A stretch of 64,000 nt of DNA from Prevotella sp. (GTDB lineage Bacteria > Bacteroidota > Bacteroidia > Bacteroidales > Dysgonomonadaceae): positions 62,001 through 126,000 of the forward strand of contig JAITVV010000017.1 of the NCBI GenBank assembly GCA_031285625.1, read 5' to 3'. The notes under the pieces were generated by a model, which saw only the letters and a list, made by a program, of their open reading frames with translations, searched no databases and was not told where the DNA came from. The position numbers and the translations under genes were made by a program. This document shows, one piece after another, positions 16,958 to 25,302 of the stretch (its first letter is position 1; every line of letters begins with the position of its first letter).

Positions 16958-17986
16958 ATGAAAAAAATTCAAGTTGTGGCTCTTTGCACTTTTGTTGCTT
17001 TCGGAGCTTTATTTACATCTTGTGGAGGAAATGTTTCGACAAACGTTTCTCTTAAGACAGATCTTGACACTCTTTCTTATGCTTTTGGTGCCAGCCTATA
17101 TGAGCAGGGACTTTCTATGCACCTCCAACAATTAGGTGTTGTTAGTGATACCATGGTAGTGAAAGGTGATTACATGAGAAGAATACAAGCAGAGGCTGAT
17201 GCACAGAAGAAAACTGCATTAGAAAAAGAAATGAAGACTAAAATAGACTCTGTAGTAAAAGCAAATAACAGAAATATCTCAGAATTCCTGAATGGAGTAA
17301 AAGAAAGCTTAAGTGCTCCGGAATCAAAATCAGCATATATGGCTGGTGTATCGGTAGGCGGACAGATTGCAAAACAGATGATGCCCGGTATGATCCAACA
17401 GATCTATGGTGCTAATGCAAAAGAAAAATTCGACAATGACATCTTCCTTGCAGCAATGGCAACAGCTATGAAAAATGGTAAATTTGCCGTTAGTGATCCT
17501 TCTACTGTATTTAATATGAAAATGCAGGAAGCTCAGACAAAAGCGCAAGCCAGACAAGAAGAAGATTTGAAAAAAGAATATGCTTCTCAGATAGCTGAAG
17601 GTGAGAAATTCCTTGCAGAGAATAAAACAAAAGAAGGAGTAGTTACTCTTCCTGACGGACTACAGTATAAAATAATAAAAGAAGGTAATGGTCCTAAACC
17701 AACAGAATCTGATGTAGTAAAAGTGCACTACCACGGTACGCTTCTTGATGGTACAGTGTTTGATAGTTCTGTAGAAAGAAAAGAACCAGCAACATTCAAT
17801 GTAAACAGGGTAATAAAAGGATGGACAGAAGCATTACAACTAATGCCTGCCGGATCGAAATGGATTGTTTATATTCCATACGACCTAGCATATGGAGCAC
17901 GTGGAGGTGGTGAAAAAATCAAACCTTTCTCTACACTTGTTTTCGAAGTAGAGTTACTTGAAGTTAATCCGAAACCTGCAGGATAA
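16958..17986 (+). CDS. FKBP-type peptidyl-prolyl isomerase lipoprotein
   Basis: 342 residues from the ATG at 16958. An in-frame TTG at 16931 overlaps the previous gene and would put ten polar residues before the signal, so the ATG is chosen. The signal MKKIQVVALCTFVAFGALFTSC ends in the lipobox FTSC. An FkpA-like helical N domain (two halves, with TLSYAFGASLYEQGLSMH and KSAYMAGVSVGGQIAKQMM) precedes a C-terminal FKBP domain (VVKVHYHGTLLDGTVFDSS, LAYGARGGGEKI). Periplasmic, lipid-anchored folding helper. The FKBP cores of the two adjacent genes are very alike (for example the shared TEALQLMPAGSKW region). Confidence 0.92.
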   Translation: MKKIQVVALCTFVAFGALFTSCGGNVSTNVSLKTDLDTLSYAFGASLYEQGLSMHLQQLGVVSDTMVVKGDYMRRIQAEADAQKKTALEKEMKTKIDSVVKANNRNISEFLNGVKESLSAPESKSAYMAGVSVGGQIAKQMMPGMIQQIYGANAKEKFDNDIFLAAMATAMKNGKFAVSDPSTVFNMKMQEAQTKAQARQEEDLKKEYASQIAEGEKFLAENKTKEGVVTLPDGLQYKIIKEGNGPKPTESDVVKVHYHGTLLDGTVFDSSVERKEPATFNVNRVIKGWTEALQLMPAGSKWIVYIPYDLAYGARGGGEKIKPFSTLVFEVELLEVNPKPAG

Positions 17987-18073
17987 TTAGTTAAAAAAGC
18001 CGTATCAGATAATAATTTGGCAGAACATTTCTATTTTTCAGAGCAAAAAGCATGTTAATTGTAAAAAATATCA

Positions 18074-18081
18074 TATATTTG
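18074..18081 (+). promoter_or_regulatory. -7 box TATATTTG, candidate promoter of the Lrp/AsnC gene
   Basis: Exact TAnnTTTG match, 29 bases before the ATG at 18111. Confidence 0.5.
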
Positions 18082-18110
18082 AGATGCAATAACGATAAAA
18101 AGCTCATATT

Positions 18111-18575
18111 ATGCAAAAAATTGACAAACTTGATAAAAAGATTTTAGAGATCATCTCTCAGAATGCCAGGATTCCCTTCAAGGATGTGGCACTTGAGTGT
18201 GGTGTTTCTCGTGCTGCCATCCATCAGCGTGTACAACGTATGATAGAGATGGATGTGATTGTTGGTTCCGGTTATTTTGTTAACCCAAAAGTCTTAGGTT
18301 ATAATACTTGTACATATATAGGAGTTAAACTCGAAAGAGGTTCGATGTATAAAACAGTAATACCTGAACTAGACAAAATACCAGAAATAGTTGAATCTCA
18401 TTTTACAACAGGGCCTTATACAATCCTTATCAAGCTTTATGCCAGAGATAATGAGCATTTAATGGATTTGCTTAACAATAAAATACAGGATATCCCAGGT
18501 GTTGTTGCTACCGAAACAATGATTTCGTTGAGTCAGGGAGTAAAACGCCAAATCCCGATATCTAAATCTGAATAA
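18111..18575 (+). CDS. Lrp/AsnC family transcriptional regulator
   Basis: 154 residues. N-terminal winged helix-turn-helix (about 4-55: KIDKLDKKILEIISQNARIP, then DVALECGVSRAAIHQRVQRM) and a C-terminal RAM/Lrp effector domain (about 68-145: TYIGVKLERGSMYKTVIPEL and VVATETMISLSQGVKR). It should form octamers and respond to an amino acid, which cannot be named. It stands alone between terminators, with no obvious target gene beside it, so it may act as a global or remote regulator. Confidence 0.93.
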   Translation: MQKIDKLDKKILEIISQNARIPFKDVALECGVSRAAIHQRVQRMIEMDVIVGSGYFVNPKVLGYNTCTYIGVKLERGSMYKTVIPELDKIPEIVESHFTTGPYTILIKLYARDNEHLMDLLNNKIQDIPGVVATETMISLSQGVKRQIPISKSE

Positions 18576-18606
18576 TCAAGCCAAGTTATATTCAATTCTA
18601 TATGAG

Positions 18607-18638
18607 AAGGATAACTACCAAAATGTAGTTATCCTTTT
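18607..18638 (+). terminator. Terminator after the Lrp/AsnC gene
   Basis: Twelve-base perfect stem AAGGATAACTAC (18607-18618) and GTAGTTATCCTT (18625-18636), loop of six, followed by TTT. Confidence 0.85.
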
Positions 18639-18700
18639 TCATTTATCTTATTATAACTTAAATATGTGTTGTAAAAGAAATGAAACACACATTTTTTTAA

Positions 18701-18708
18701 TATTTTTG
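18701..18708 (+). promoter_or_regulatory. -7 box TATTTTTG, candidate promoter of the PASTA-rluD-ddl operon
   Basis: Exact TAnnTTTG match, 28 bases before the ATG at 18737. Confidence 0.5.
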
Positions 18709-18736
18709 TACCTCTGTTCGATAAGAATAAGTACAT

Positions 18737-19363
18737 ATGAAGAAAGAAAATATCATATTAAGATTATTGAAAAATATTTATTTTAAGAATCTATTACTTA
18801 TGGCAGGTGCAGTTGTTGTACTTGTAGTCATTGTATTGATTCTTCTAAACTTTTACACAAAACATAACGAATCGATCACAGTTCCCACCGTTAAAGGATT
18901 GCAAGTGCAAGAAGCATCAGGAATACTATCCTCATCTGATCTAAAATATGAAATAAGTGATTCTATATATCAGGCAGAAGGTGCAGCACCCGGCTCTATT
19001 ATAGAGCAGATACCGAAAGAACAATCGAAAGTAAAAAAAGGGCGCACTGTGTTCCTCGTTATAAAAGCTAAAAGCGAGCAGATGGTAGCCGTACCTGAAC
19101 TTAAAGATTACTCGCGACGCCAAGCAGAAGCTCAACTTAATTCACTGGGCTTTTCTAAAATAACAATTCAAGAAGTACCTGCTGCTTACAAAGGATTGGT
19201 TATCTCAATTTCTTATAAAGGGAAACAACTCACTCCTAATCAGAAAATACCAAAAGGGGCTGCCTTACAAATGACAGTGGGTGCCGGAGGCGAGTCATCA
19301 GAAGATGACAGTATTTCTGACCAAACAGATTCACAGGATATTGAAAAATCTTTTTTTGAATAA
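18737..19363 (+). CDS. Membrane-anchored PASTA domain protein
   Basis: 208 residues: short basic cytosolic N-terminus, one membrane helix (about 19-38, LLLMAGAVVVLVVIVLILLN), then two clear PASTA repeats, about 46-112 (VPTVKGLQVQEASGIL ... VKKGRTVFLVI) and 117-186 (VAVPELKDYSRRQAEAQL ... IPKGAALQMTVGAG), with an acidic tail. There is no kinase or penicillin-binding domain, unlike the classic PASTA carriers. PASTA repeats bind peptidoglycan fragments. Its stop codon overlaps the start of the pseudouridine synthase gene (TAATG). The neighbouring ddl supports a link with cell-wall synthesis. Confidence 0.9.
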   Translation: MKKENIILRLLKNIYFKNLLLMAGAVVVLVVIVLILLNFYTKHNESITVPTVKGLQVQEASGILSSSDLKYEISDSIYQAEGAAPGSIIEQIPKEQSKVKKGRTVFLVIKAKSEQMVAVPELKDYSRRQAEAQLNSLGFSKITIQEVPAAYKGLVISISYKGKQLTPNQKIPKGAALQMTVGAGGESSEDDSISDQTDSQDIEKSFFE

Positions 19364-20430
19364 TGATTGATGACTCATTCGATGATATCGAAGATATTTC
19401 GGAAGACGATTTTGCAGAAGAACAAAATTCCGAACTTTATGAACATTATCGGTTTGTAGCTGATAAGGGGCAGGGAATGATACGTGTAGATAAATATCTG
19501 GCGATGCATATCGTTGGTGTGTCACGTAACCGCATTCAGCAGGCAGCTGAAGCCGATTGCATTCTGGTTAATGATGTTCCTGTAAAATCTAATTACCGGA
19601 TTAAGCCCCTCGATACTATCTCTGTGGTAATGAATCGCCCTCCACGCGAACTGGAGATTATACCCGAAGATATACCCCTCGACGTCGTTTACGAAGACGA
19701 TGACCTTATGGTTATCAATAAAGCCCCCGGATTGGTGGTACATCCCGGATTTGGCAACTACCAGGGAACAATGGTCAATGCTATAGCATACAGGCTTAAA
19801 GACACACCGGACTACGATCCGAAAGATCCTCGCTTGGGAATAGTTCACAGGATAGATAAAGATACCTCTGGACTGATCCTCGTTGCAAAAAATGCCTTTG
19901 CCAAGACTCACCTATCAGCCCAGTTTTTCAATAAAACAACAAAACGTCAATATGTGGCGCTAGTATGGGGTATTATAAACGAAGATGAAGGACGCATAGA
20001 AGGTAATATAGGCCGCAGCCTTAAAGACCGGATGCTGATGACTGTATTTCCTGATGGAGACTATGGAAAACCAGCAGTTACACATTACAAAGTTTTGGAA
20101 CGCTTGGGATATGTTACATTGATTCAATGCAGACTTGAAACAGGGCGTACACACCAGATACGTGTGCATATGAAACATATAGGTCACACCCTCTTCAATG
20201 ATGAACGTTATGGAGGAAATGAAATTCTGAAAGGAACGAATTTCTCTAAATATAAACAGTTTGTACAAAATTGCTTCAATATATGCCCACGACAAGCATT
20301 ACATGCTCAGACTTTGGGATTTGTACATCCCCGTACAGGAGAAGAACTCTTATTCGAGTCTCCCATACCACCTGATATGAACGAACTTCTTGAAAAATGG
20401 CGTGGCTACATTGCCTATAGAGATATTTAG
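19363..20430 (+). CDS. rluD: RluD-type 23S rRNA pseudouridine synthase
   Basis: 355 residues. A very acidic N-terminal extension (about 1-28) precedes an S4 RNA-binding domain (about 40-100, IRVDKYLAMHIVGVSRNRIQ) and the RluA/RluD catalytic domain with HRIDKDTSGLILVAKN (catalytic Asp) and GRTHQIRVHMKHIGHTLFND. The reaction isomerises uridines in helix 69 of 23S rRNA if it is a true RluD; RluA-family assignment is certain and the RluD subfamily probable. Start overlaps the stop of the PASTA gene by one base. Confidence 0.93.
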   Translation: MIDDSFDDIEDISEDDFAEEQNSELYEHYRFVADKGQGMIRVDKYLAMHIVGVSRNRIQQAAEADCILVNDVPVKSNYRIKPLDTISVVMNRPPRELEIIPEDIPLDVVYEDDDLMVINKAPGLVVHPGFGNYQGTMVNAIAYRLKDTPDYDPKDPRLGIVHRIDKDTSGLILVAKNAFAKTHLSAQFFNKTTKRQYVALVWGIINEDEGRIEGNIGRSLKDRMLMTVFPDGDYGKPAVTHYKVLERLGYVTLIQCRLETGRTHQIRVHMKHIGHTLFNDERYGGNEILKGTNFSKYKQFVQNCFNICPRQALHAQTLGFVHPRTGEELLFESPIPPDMNELLEKWRGYIAYRDI

Positions 20431-20455
20431 AAATACGATAACTATTTAGATTAAA

Positions 20456-21439
20456 ATGAAACGTAATATAGCTATTGTTTGGGGAGGATATTCTTCCGAA
20501 ATCATTGTTTCTGCTAAAAGTATGGCTAGTGTATATTCTTTTTTAGATAAAGAGAGATACAACATATATAAAGTTAAAGTAGTAAAAGAAGGTTGGAGCA
20601 TAGATATTGATGAAAAGCAATATCCTGTTGATAAAAATGATTTCAGTTTTGTGCATCCATCCAACAAAGAAAAGATTAAATTTGACTTTGCCTTCATTAT
20701 CATACATGGTACACCCGGTGAAGATGGACATCTACAAGGTTATTTTGATATGCTCGATATTCCCTACTCTACTTGTGGAATGATTGCATCTTCTTTAACA
20801 ATGAATAAGTTTATATGCAATAATTATCTCAAAAATTTTGGCATAAAAGTTGCTAATTCTTTATATTTGAATAAAGGTTCTAAATATAATATTAACGATA
20901 TTGCCGAATCACTAGGTTTTCCTATGTTTGTTAAACCTAATACAGGAGGCTCAAGTTTTGCAACAACTAAAGTAAAATCTATAGACCAGTTACAAAAGGC
21001 TATTGATATTGCATTTGGAGAAACTCCGGATGTAATCATGGAAAGCTTTATTCAAGGTACGGAAGTTACATGCGGATGTTATAAAACAAAGGACAAGGAG
21101 GTAGTTTTACCTCTAACAGAAGTAGTTACCCCTAATGAATTCTTTGATTACAATGCAAAGTATGAAGGACAGGTAGAAGAAATTACTCCTGCACGTATAT
21201 CAAAGAATATGACTGATGAAATACAACGGCTAACTCGTAAAATATATGGTTTGGTTGGGGCCAAAGGTATAATCAGAGTCGATTATATTATCTCTGGAGA
21301 TACCCCTTACTTATTAGAAGTAAACACTGTTCCGGGCATGACTCAGACCAGTTTTATACCCCAGCAGATAGCTGCTGCAGGTTTAAACATTACTGAAGTC
21401 TTAACTGAGATTATAGAAAACGAATTTAATGTAAATTGA
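20456..21439 (+). CDS. ddl: D-alanine--D-alanine ligase
   Basis: 327-residue ATP-grasp enzyme that makes the D-Ala-D-Ala dipeptide for peptidoglycan. N-terminal NIAIVWGGYSSEIIVS (Ddl GGxSSE-type motif), IHGTPGEDGHLQGYFDMLDI, the ATP-grasp loop KPNTGGSSFATTKV, and the C-terminal LLEVNTVPGMTQTSFIP are all there. Third gene of the PASTA-rluD-ddl-acyltransferase run. The spacing to the acyltransferase is four bases. Confidence 0.96.
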   Translation: MKRNIAIVWGGYSSEIIVSAKSMASVYSFLDKERYNIYKVKVVKEGWSIDIDEKQYPVDKNDFSFVHPSNKEKIKFDFAFIIIHGTPGEDGHLQGYFDMLDIPYSTCGMIASSLTMNKFICNNYLKNFGIKVANSLYLNKGSKYNINDIAESLGFPMFVKPNTGGSSFATTKVKSIDQLQKAIDIAFGETPDVIMESFIQGTEVTCGCYKTKDKEVVLPLTEVVTPNEFFDYNAKYEGQVEEITPARISKNMTDEIQRLTRKIYGLVGAKGIIRVDYIISGDTPYLLEVNTVPGMTQTSFIPQQIAAAGLNITEVLTEIIENEFNVN

Positions 21440-21443
21440 TACC

Positions 21444-22592
21444 ATGAGTAACAAATTTGATGATATTGCACCTCTTTACGACCACGAGGTGAAACAAGCC
21501 ATTCAGGATATATTAGTAGATCCCGGATTTCAGCATGCAGTCAGATATATTATGCCTGATATCAATTGGGACGAATTCTCTGCCGAAATGTCTAAATATG
21601 AAACCAAAGAGCAGTTTCAATCACAGATGATTTATCCGGTTGTAAAAATGCTGGGAATGAAGGTTTCGGACAGCATGCTACTTGATAAGTGGGAGACCAT
21701 AGACAAATCTGTAGAACATCTATTCCTGTCTAACCATCGGGATATTGTATTGGATGCAGGTTTACTTAATATTCTGCGTCACGAAAAAGGATTCGCTACT
21801 ACCGAAATAGCAATTGGAGATAATCTTCTTATCCACCCATGGATAGATAAGCTGGTACGCTTAAATAAAAGCTTTATAGTACGAAGAGGATTATCCATCA
21901 AAGAAAGGCTCATAGCCTCTAAACACATGTCTGAATATATACATTACGCTATCTCTGAAAAGAAAGAATCGGTGTGGATAGCACAGCGCGAAGGACGTGC
22001 CAAAAACTCAGATGACAGAACACAGGATAGCCTTTTGAAGATGTTAGCACTATATCCTGAAGATAAACCATTTATAGAAAGTTTGAAAGAATTAAACCTG
22101 ATCCCATTATCTATTTCCTATGAGTATGATCCTTGTGACTATCTGAAAGCAAAGGAATTTCAACAAAAAAGGGATAATCCTGATTTCAAGAAAACTCAGC
22201 GGGATGACTTACTAAATATGGAAATTGGTATTTTAGGAAAAAAAGGAAATGTTATTTTCCGTTTTGGAAATTGTATAAATCCGGAGCTTGACAAAATAAC
22301 AGAACCGGACAAACGTATACAACCCGAAATAGCTGCACATATAATTGATAAAGAAATTCATCGTAATTACGAAATATTCCCTTGTAATTATATGGCTCAT
22401 GATCTTTTTAATAAAGAAACCAGATTTAGTGACAAATATACTCCGGAGCAGGTAGATGAATTTAAAGACTATCTGGATAAGCAAATTAAGAAGATTGACC
22501 TGGATTACATCGATTACGACTTTGTCTTCGATAAAATGCTGGAAATGTACTCCAATACATTAAAAAACCATCTGGTAGCAATACAATCATAA
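21444..22592 (+). CDS. Glycerolipid acyltransferase (PlsC/PlsB-like)
   Basis: 382-residue acyltransferase. The catalytic block is SNHRDIVLD (97-104). Counting from His98, the next Asp after the usual region is D104, so the motif is H-x5-D rather than the standard H-x4-D, although an Asp also lies at D100. The phosphate-binding block is WIAQREGRAKNSDDRTQ. A long C-terminal region (about 210-382), ending YSNTLKNHLVAIQS, is beyond the minimal PlsC length. Probably inner-membrane associated and involved in phospholipid or aminolipid acylation; the substrate cannot be deduced. Last gene of the ddl operon. Confidence 0.83.
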   Translation: MSNKFDDIAPLYDHEVKQAIQDILVDPGFQHAVRYIMPDINWDEFSAEMSKYETKEQFQSQMIYPVVKMLGMKVSDSMLLDKWETIDKSVEHLFLSNHRDIVLDAGLLNILRHEKGFATTEIAIGDNLLIHPWIDKLVRLNKSFIVRRGLSIKERLIASKHMSEYIHYAISEKKESVWIAQREGRAKNSDDRTQDSLLKMLALYPEDKPFIESLKELNLIPLSISYEYDPCDYLKAKEFQQKRDNPDFKKTQRDDLLNMEIGILGKKGNVIFRFGNCINPELDKITEPDKRIQPEIAAHIIDKEIHRNYEIFPCNYMAHDLFNKETRFSDKYTPEQVDEFKDYLDKQIKKIDLDYIDYDFVFDKMLEMYSNTLKNHLVAIQS

Positions 22593-22615
22593 GGCAAAGA
22601 TAATTTTGTATAGCT

Positions 22616-22646
22616 TTTGAGTTATATAAATATATTTCTATATTTG
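22616..22646 (+). promoter_or_regulatory. Bacteroidota-type promoter of the DUF4468 gene
   Basis: TTTG (22616-22619), 19-base spacer, TATATTTG (22639-22646). This is a full match to the -33/-7 consensus, 22 bases before the ATG at 22669. Confidence 0.8.
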
Positions 22647-22668
22647 TATAACTCAAAAAGGCCCAGCT

Positions 22669-23241
22669 ATGAAAAAAATTCTACTTTACATTACATGCAG
22701 CCTCCTATCCATCACGTGTTTTTCACAGGTAGTAAAACAGGGTGAGCAATTCACCAAAGTTCCTGTTCTTGAGGAAAAAGTAATCTTCATGAAGGAAATT
22801 CCTCTCAAATCGGGATTATCAGCTGAAGATAATTATAAGTTATTAAAAGAATGGGCAGGTATAAATTATGGAAAAGATCCATTTATCTCCAGTATCAGAT
22901 ACAATCTGGATAATAAAGAATTTATAGCTAAGTCGAGAATAGAACTTTTATTACCTGCTAACTCAAAAGGAGAAAGGGAGAAAATGATTATGCGATATCG
23001 CGTAAACGGATTTATCTTCCAGGATAAATGTGTATTGGAAATAATTGATATTTCATATTTATACGAAAATTCAGGTAAGGGAAATCTATTATCACGTGTA
23101 ATACGTGCAGAAGACTTTATTACAGACAAAGCTCTTGAAGATAATAATCACCTTGAAATAAAAACCAACACTCGCAAAAGCACACTATATTTTCTGAATG
23201 AGCTTGGTGCAAACTTTGAAAACAAGTTTGGGTATAAATAA
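22669..23241 (+). CDS. Secreted DUF4468 domain protein
   Basis: 190 residues with a signal peptide (1-20, ...ITCFSQ). The rest is a DUF4468 domain with a TBP-like fold: EKVIFMKEIPLKSGLSAEDN, then WAGINYGKDPFISSIRYNLD and a C-terminal YRVNGFIFQDKCVLEIIDISY. Function unknown; members are widespread in Bacteroidales as small secreted proteins. Single gene with its own strong promoter and a terminator shared with the convergent lipoprotein gene. Confidence 0.88.
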   Translation: MKKILLYITCSLLSITCFSQVVKQGEQFTKVPVLEEKVIFMKEIPLKSGLSAEDNYKLLKEWAGINYGKDPFISSIRYNLDNKEFIAKSRIELLLPANSKGEREKMIMRYRVNGFIFQDKCVLEIIDISYLYENSGKGNLLSRVIRAEDFITDKALEDNNHLEIKTNTRKSTLYFLNELGANFENKFGYK

Positions 23242-23260
23242 GAATAAAAGAATATCTAGA

Positions 23261-23306
23261 AATAAAAAAGACCACACTTCATTTACAAGTATGGTCTTTT
23301 TCTTTT
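23261..23306. terminator. Bidirectional terminator between DUF4468 gene and lipoprotein gene
   Basis: Stem AAGACCACACTT / AAGTATGGTCTT with a seven-base loop, flanked by A-run and T-run (one mismatch). Confidence 0.8.
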
Positions 23307-23321
23307 TATATAGGTTTATAT

Positions 23322-23855
23322 TTATATCTTTTTCCAATAAGTATATTTACCGTTAAAATTAAGTTCCAGCTTCAAATTATCTGATGCAGGAATATCTTCA
23401 GATGGAGTAAATGTCACATTTATTTTCAGAGTATGTTGATTAACCATTCTGGTAAATGAATTCTTAAAAAAATCTATATGTTTATTGGTATATAAATCTA
23501 TATCAGCTACAGTAATGTCTCCAAAAGATTGTTCAACACCATTTATTTTCACTTTGAAATCTTTTAATACAACACCATTTCTCAGTCCAGTTACACTTGC
23601 AGTGACTTTACCTAAGTTCAGTTCACCTGTCGAAATCCTTGTACCATCATAACCTGTAGCACTAACTTTAAGTAAATCTTCTAAAGAAGCACTGACTTCG
23701 GGAATTGTCACAACTTGATCTTTAAAGCCTTTCAACTCTACAGTCTGTTTACAATCAGAGGTAAAAGTTACAGCTTCTTTCTCATCGTCACTACCACATG
23801 CTGTAAATGCAAACATTGCTGTTATTGTAAATAAAACAAAAAATAATTTCTTCAT
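23322..23855 (-). CDS. Small lipoprotein of unknown function
   Basis: 177 residues from the ATG at 23855; a TTG nine bases upstream in frame gives a slightly longer reading but is less likely. The signal MKKLFFVLFTITAMFAFTAC has lipobox FTAC, followed by GSDDEKEA. The mature part is beta-rich with no recognised motif: QTVELKGFKDQVVTIPEVSA, then VTASVTGLRNGVVLKDFKVK. Probably lipid-anchored, possibly surface exposed because of the acidic start. A TACCTTTG box lies 68 bases upstream. Confidence 0.75.
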   Translation of the reverse strand: MKKLFFVLFTITAMFAFTACGSDDEKEAVTFTSDCKQTVELKGFKDQVVTIPEVSASLEDLLKVSATGYDGTRISTGELNLGKVTASVTGLRNGVVLKDFKVKINGVEQSFGDITVADIDLYTNKHIDFFKNSFTRMVNQHTLKINVTFTPSEDIPASDNLKLELNFNGKYTYWKKI

Positions 23856-23922
23856 AAATGTCAATGATTTTAATTTAATTCTAGAAAATTGTGTTTTGAA
23901 AATTCTGTTAATGATCCGGGCA

Positions 23923-23930
23923 CAAAGGTA
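23923..23930 (-). promoter_or_regulatory. -7 box TACCTTTG, candidate promoter of the small lipoprotein gene
   Basis: Minus-strand TAnnTTTG match upstream of the start at 23855. Confidence 0.45.
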
Positions 23931-24037
23931 ATTCTTTTTTAATAATATAATATTTACTGATAAAAGATTTATCAGTTCATTCCTATCTAATCAGAATTTA
24001 TTACCTTTAGACATCTGATAATCTTACATTTACTATA

Positions 24038-24565
24038 ATGAAAAACAAAGTCATCGAAATCCGGAAAGAAACCATTAATGATTATCCCTCTGTATATGCT
24101 GTTAATTCCGCGGCTTTCAACAGAAAAGATGAAGCACGTCTTACTGACAGATTACGCCTGAGTAATGCTTTTGTACCTGAACTATCGTTAGTAGCAACAA
24201 TAGAAGATAAAATCATTGGAGCAATCCTATTCACAGAAATTTATATCGTAGATACTGATAAAGAAGTAGTGAGTCTTTCACTTGCACCTATAGCAGTAGT
24301 CCCGGATCAACAAAATAAGGGAATAGGTAGTCAACTCATACAATATGGACTTGATAAAGCGAAAGAACTGGGATATAAATCCGTTATCGTGTTAGGACAT
24401 AAAGATTATTATCCTCGATTCGGATTCAAACCTGCAAAGAAATGGTCTATAAAAGCCCCATTTAATATCCCTGATGATGCATTTATGGCTCTCGAATTAG
24501 TAGAAGACAGTTTGAATAATGTAAAAGGAATGGTAAGATACGCAAAAGAATTCGGCGATATCTAA
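24038..24565 (+). CDS. GNAT family N-acetyltransferase (YhbS-like)
   Basis: 175 residues. Acetyl-CoA motif VVPDQQNKGIGSQLIQYGL (about 88-106) and the YhbS-type block SVIVLGHKDYYPRFGFKPA (about 118-136). Substrate unknown. Convergent with the thioesterase gene, with only seven bases between stop codons. Confidence 0.88.
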   Translation: MKNKVIEIRKETINDYPSVYAVNSAAFNRKDEARLTDRLRLSNAFVPELSLVATIEDKIIGAILFTEIYIVDTDKEVVSLSLAPIAVVPDQQNKGIGSQLIQYGLDKAKELGYKSVIVLGHKDYYPRFGFKPAKKWSIKAPFNIPDDAFMALELVEDSLNNVKGMVRYAKEFGDI

Positions 24566-24572
24566 TGCTGAA

Positions 24573-25004
24573 TTATAAGCTCATACCTTCATATTTTGAT
24601 ATAGCCTCACGCCATACATCAGGTATGTGCATCGAGGATTGAGTTTCAGCATTATAAGTAACAAAAACTGACTGGCAACGACATTTTATTTCATTATTCT
24701 TTGTATTCCTTATTTGCTGAAGAAAGACTCCGCTTTTATCTCCAAGCTTTACTATTTTGGTTTCTACAGCAATAGCCTCTTTATAGTAGATAGGAGAAAA
24801 GAAATCCGTTTCTATATGTGCTACAACTATCAACCCGTCTATCCAACTGACAGTTGTAGGCTTTATGACATCAAAATAGCTTGTCTTACCAAGATCAAAA
24901 TAGCTGAAATATACGTTATTATTTATATGTCCCAGAGCATCGATATCACTAAAGCGAATCTGCACGGGTAAAGTAGTTTTGAATGTCTCGGGTTTTATTT
25001 CCAT
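24573..25004 (-). CDS. Acyl-CoA thioesterase, 4HBT/YbgC family
   Basis: 143 residues from the ATG at 25004 (M-E-I-K-P-E-T-F). A longer in-frame start at 25049 would overlap the DUF721 gene and adds a non-conserved segment, so the shorter start is chosen; it lies four bases after the upstream stop. Hotdog-fold signature IRFSDIDALGHINNNVYFSY has the catalytic Asp of the D-x-x-G-H-x-N-N motif. Hydrolyses acyl-CoA or acyl-ACP of unknown chain. Last gene in the recF-DUF721-thioesterase run. Confidence 0.87.
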   Translation of the reverse strand: MEIKPETFKTTLPVQIRFSDIDALGHINNNVYFSYFDLGKTSYFDVIKPTTVSWIDGLIVVAHIETDFFSPIYYKEAIAVETKIVKLGDKSGVFLQQIRNTKNNEIKCRCQSVFVTYNAETQSSMHIPDVWREAISKYEGMSL

Positions 25005-25008
25005 AAAA

Positions 25009-25302
25009 TTATCTGAATATAATATCATTAACGACATACATGCCCGCATGTTCGTTCAACTTATTTATTAGTTTATCTTTTGCCATTAGTAATTCTGAAC
25101 GTAATACAGATGAACTAAGTGAAACGTAAAGCACACCATTACGCAAATAGATATTGGTTGTGTAAGACGTTATCATTGGGCCAAGCAGTTTTGACCAACC
25201 TGTAACAGCCCTACTTTCGGCAAATTTTCTCTTAAAAAACTGGTTCTCTTCAAAGAATTGCCTCAGAACTTCGCCTATACTTTCCGTATTTCGTTTTCTC
25301 AT
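25009..25302 (-). CDS. DUF721 (DciA-like) domain protein
   Basis: 97 residues of DUF721: IGEVLRQFFEENQFFKRK, then SKLLGPMITSYTTNIYLRNG and VLYVSLSSSVLRSELLMAK. DUF721 proteins next to recF are related to DciA, a loader of the replicative helicase in bacteria that lack DnaC; a role here is inference. Its start overlaps the recF stop by four bases (ATGA type), so translation is coupled. Confidence 0.88.
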   Translation of the reverse strand: MRKRNTESIGEVLRQFFEENQFFKRKFAESRAVTGWSKLLGPMITSYTTNIYLRNGVLYVSLSSSVLRSELLMAKDKLINKLNEHAGMYVVNDIIFR

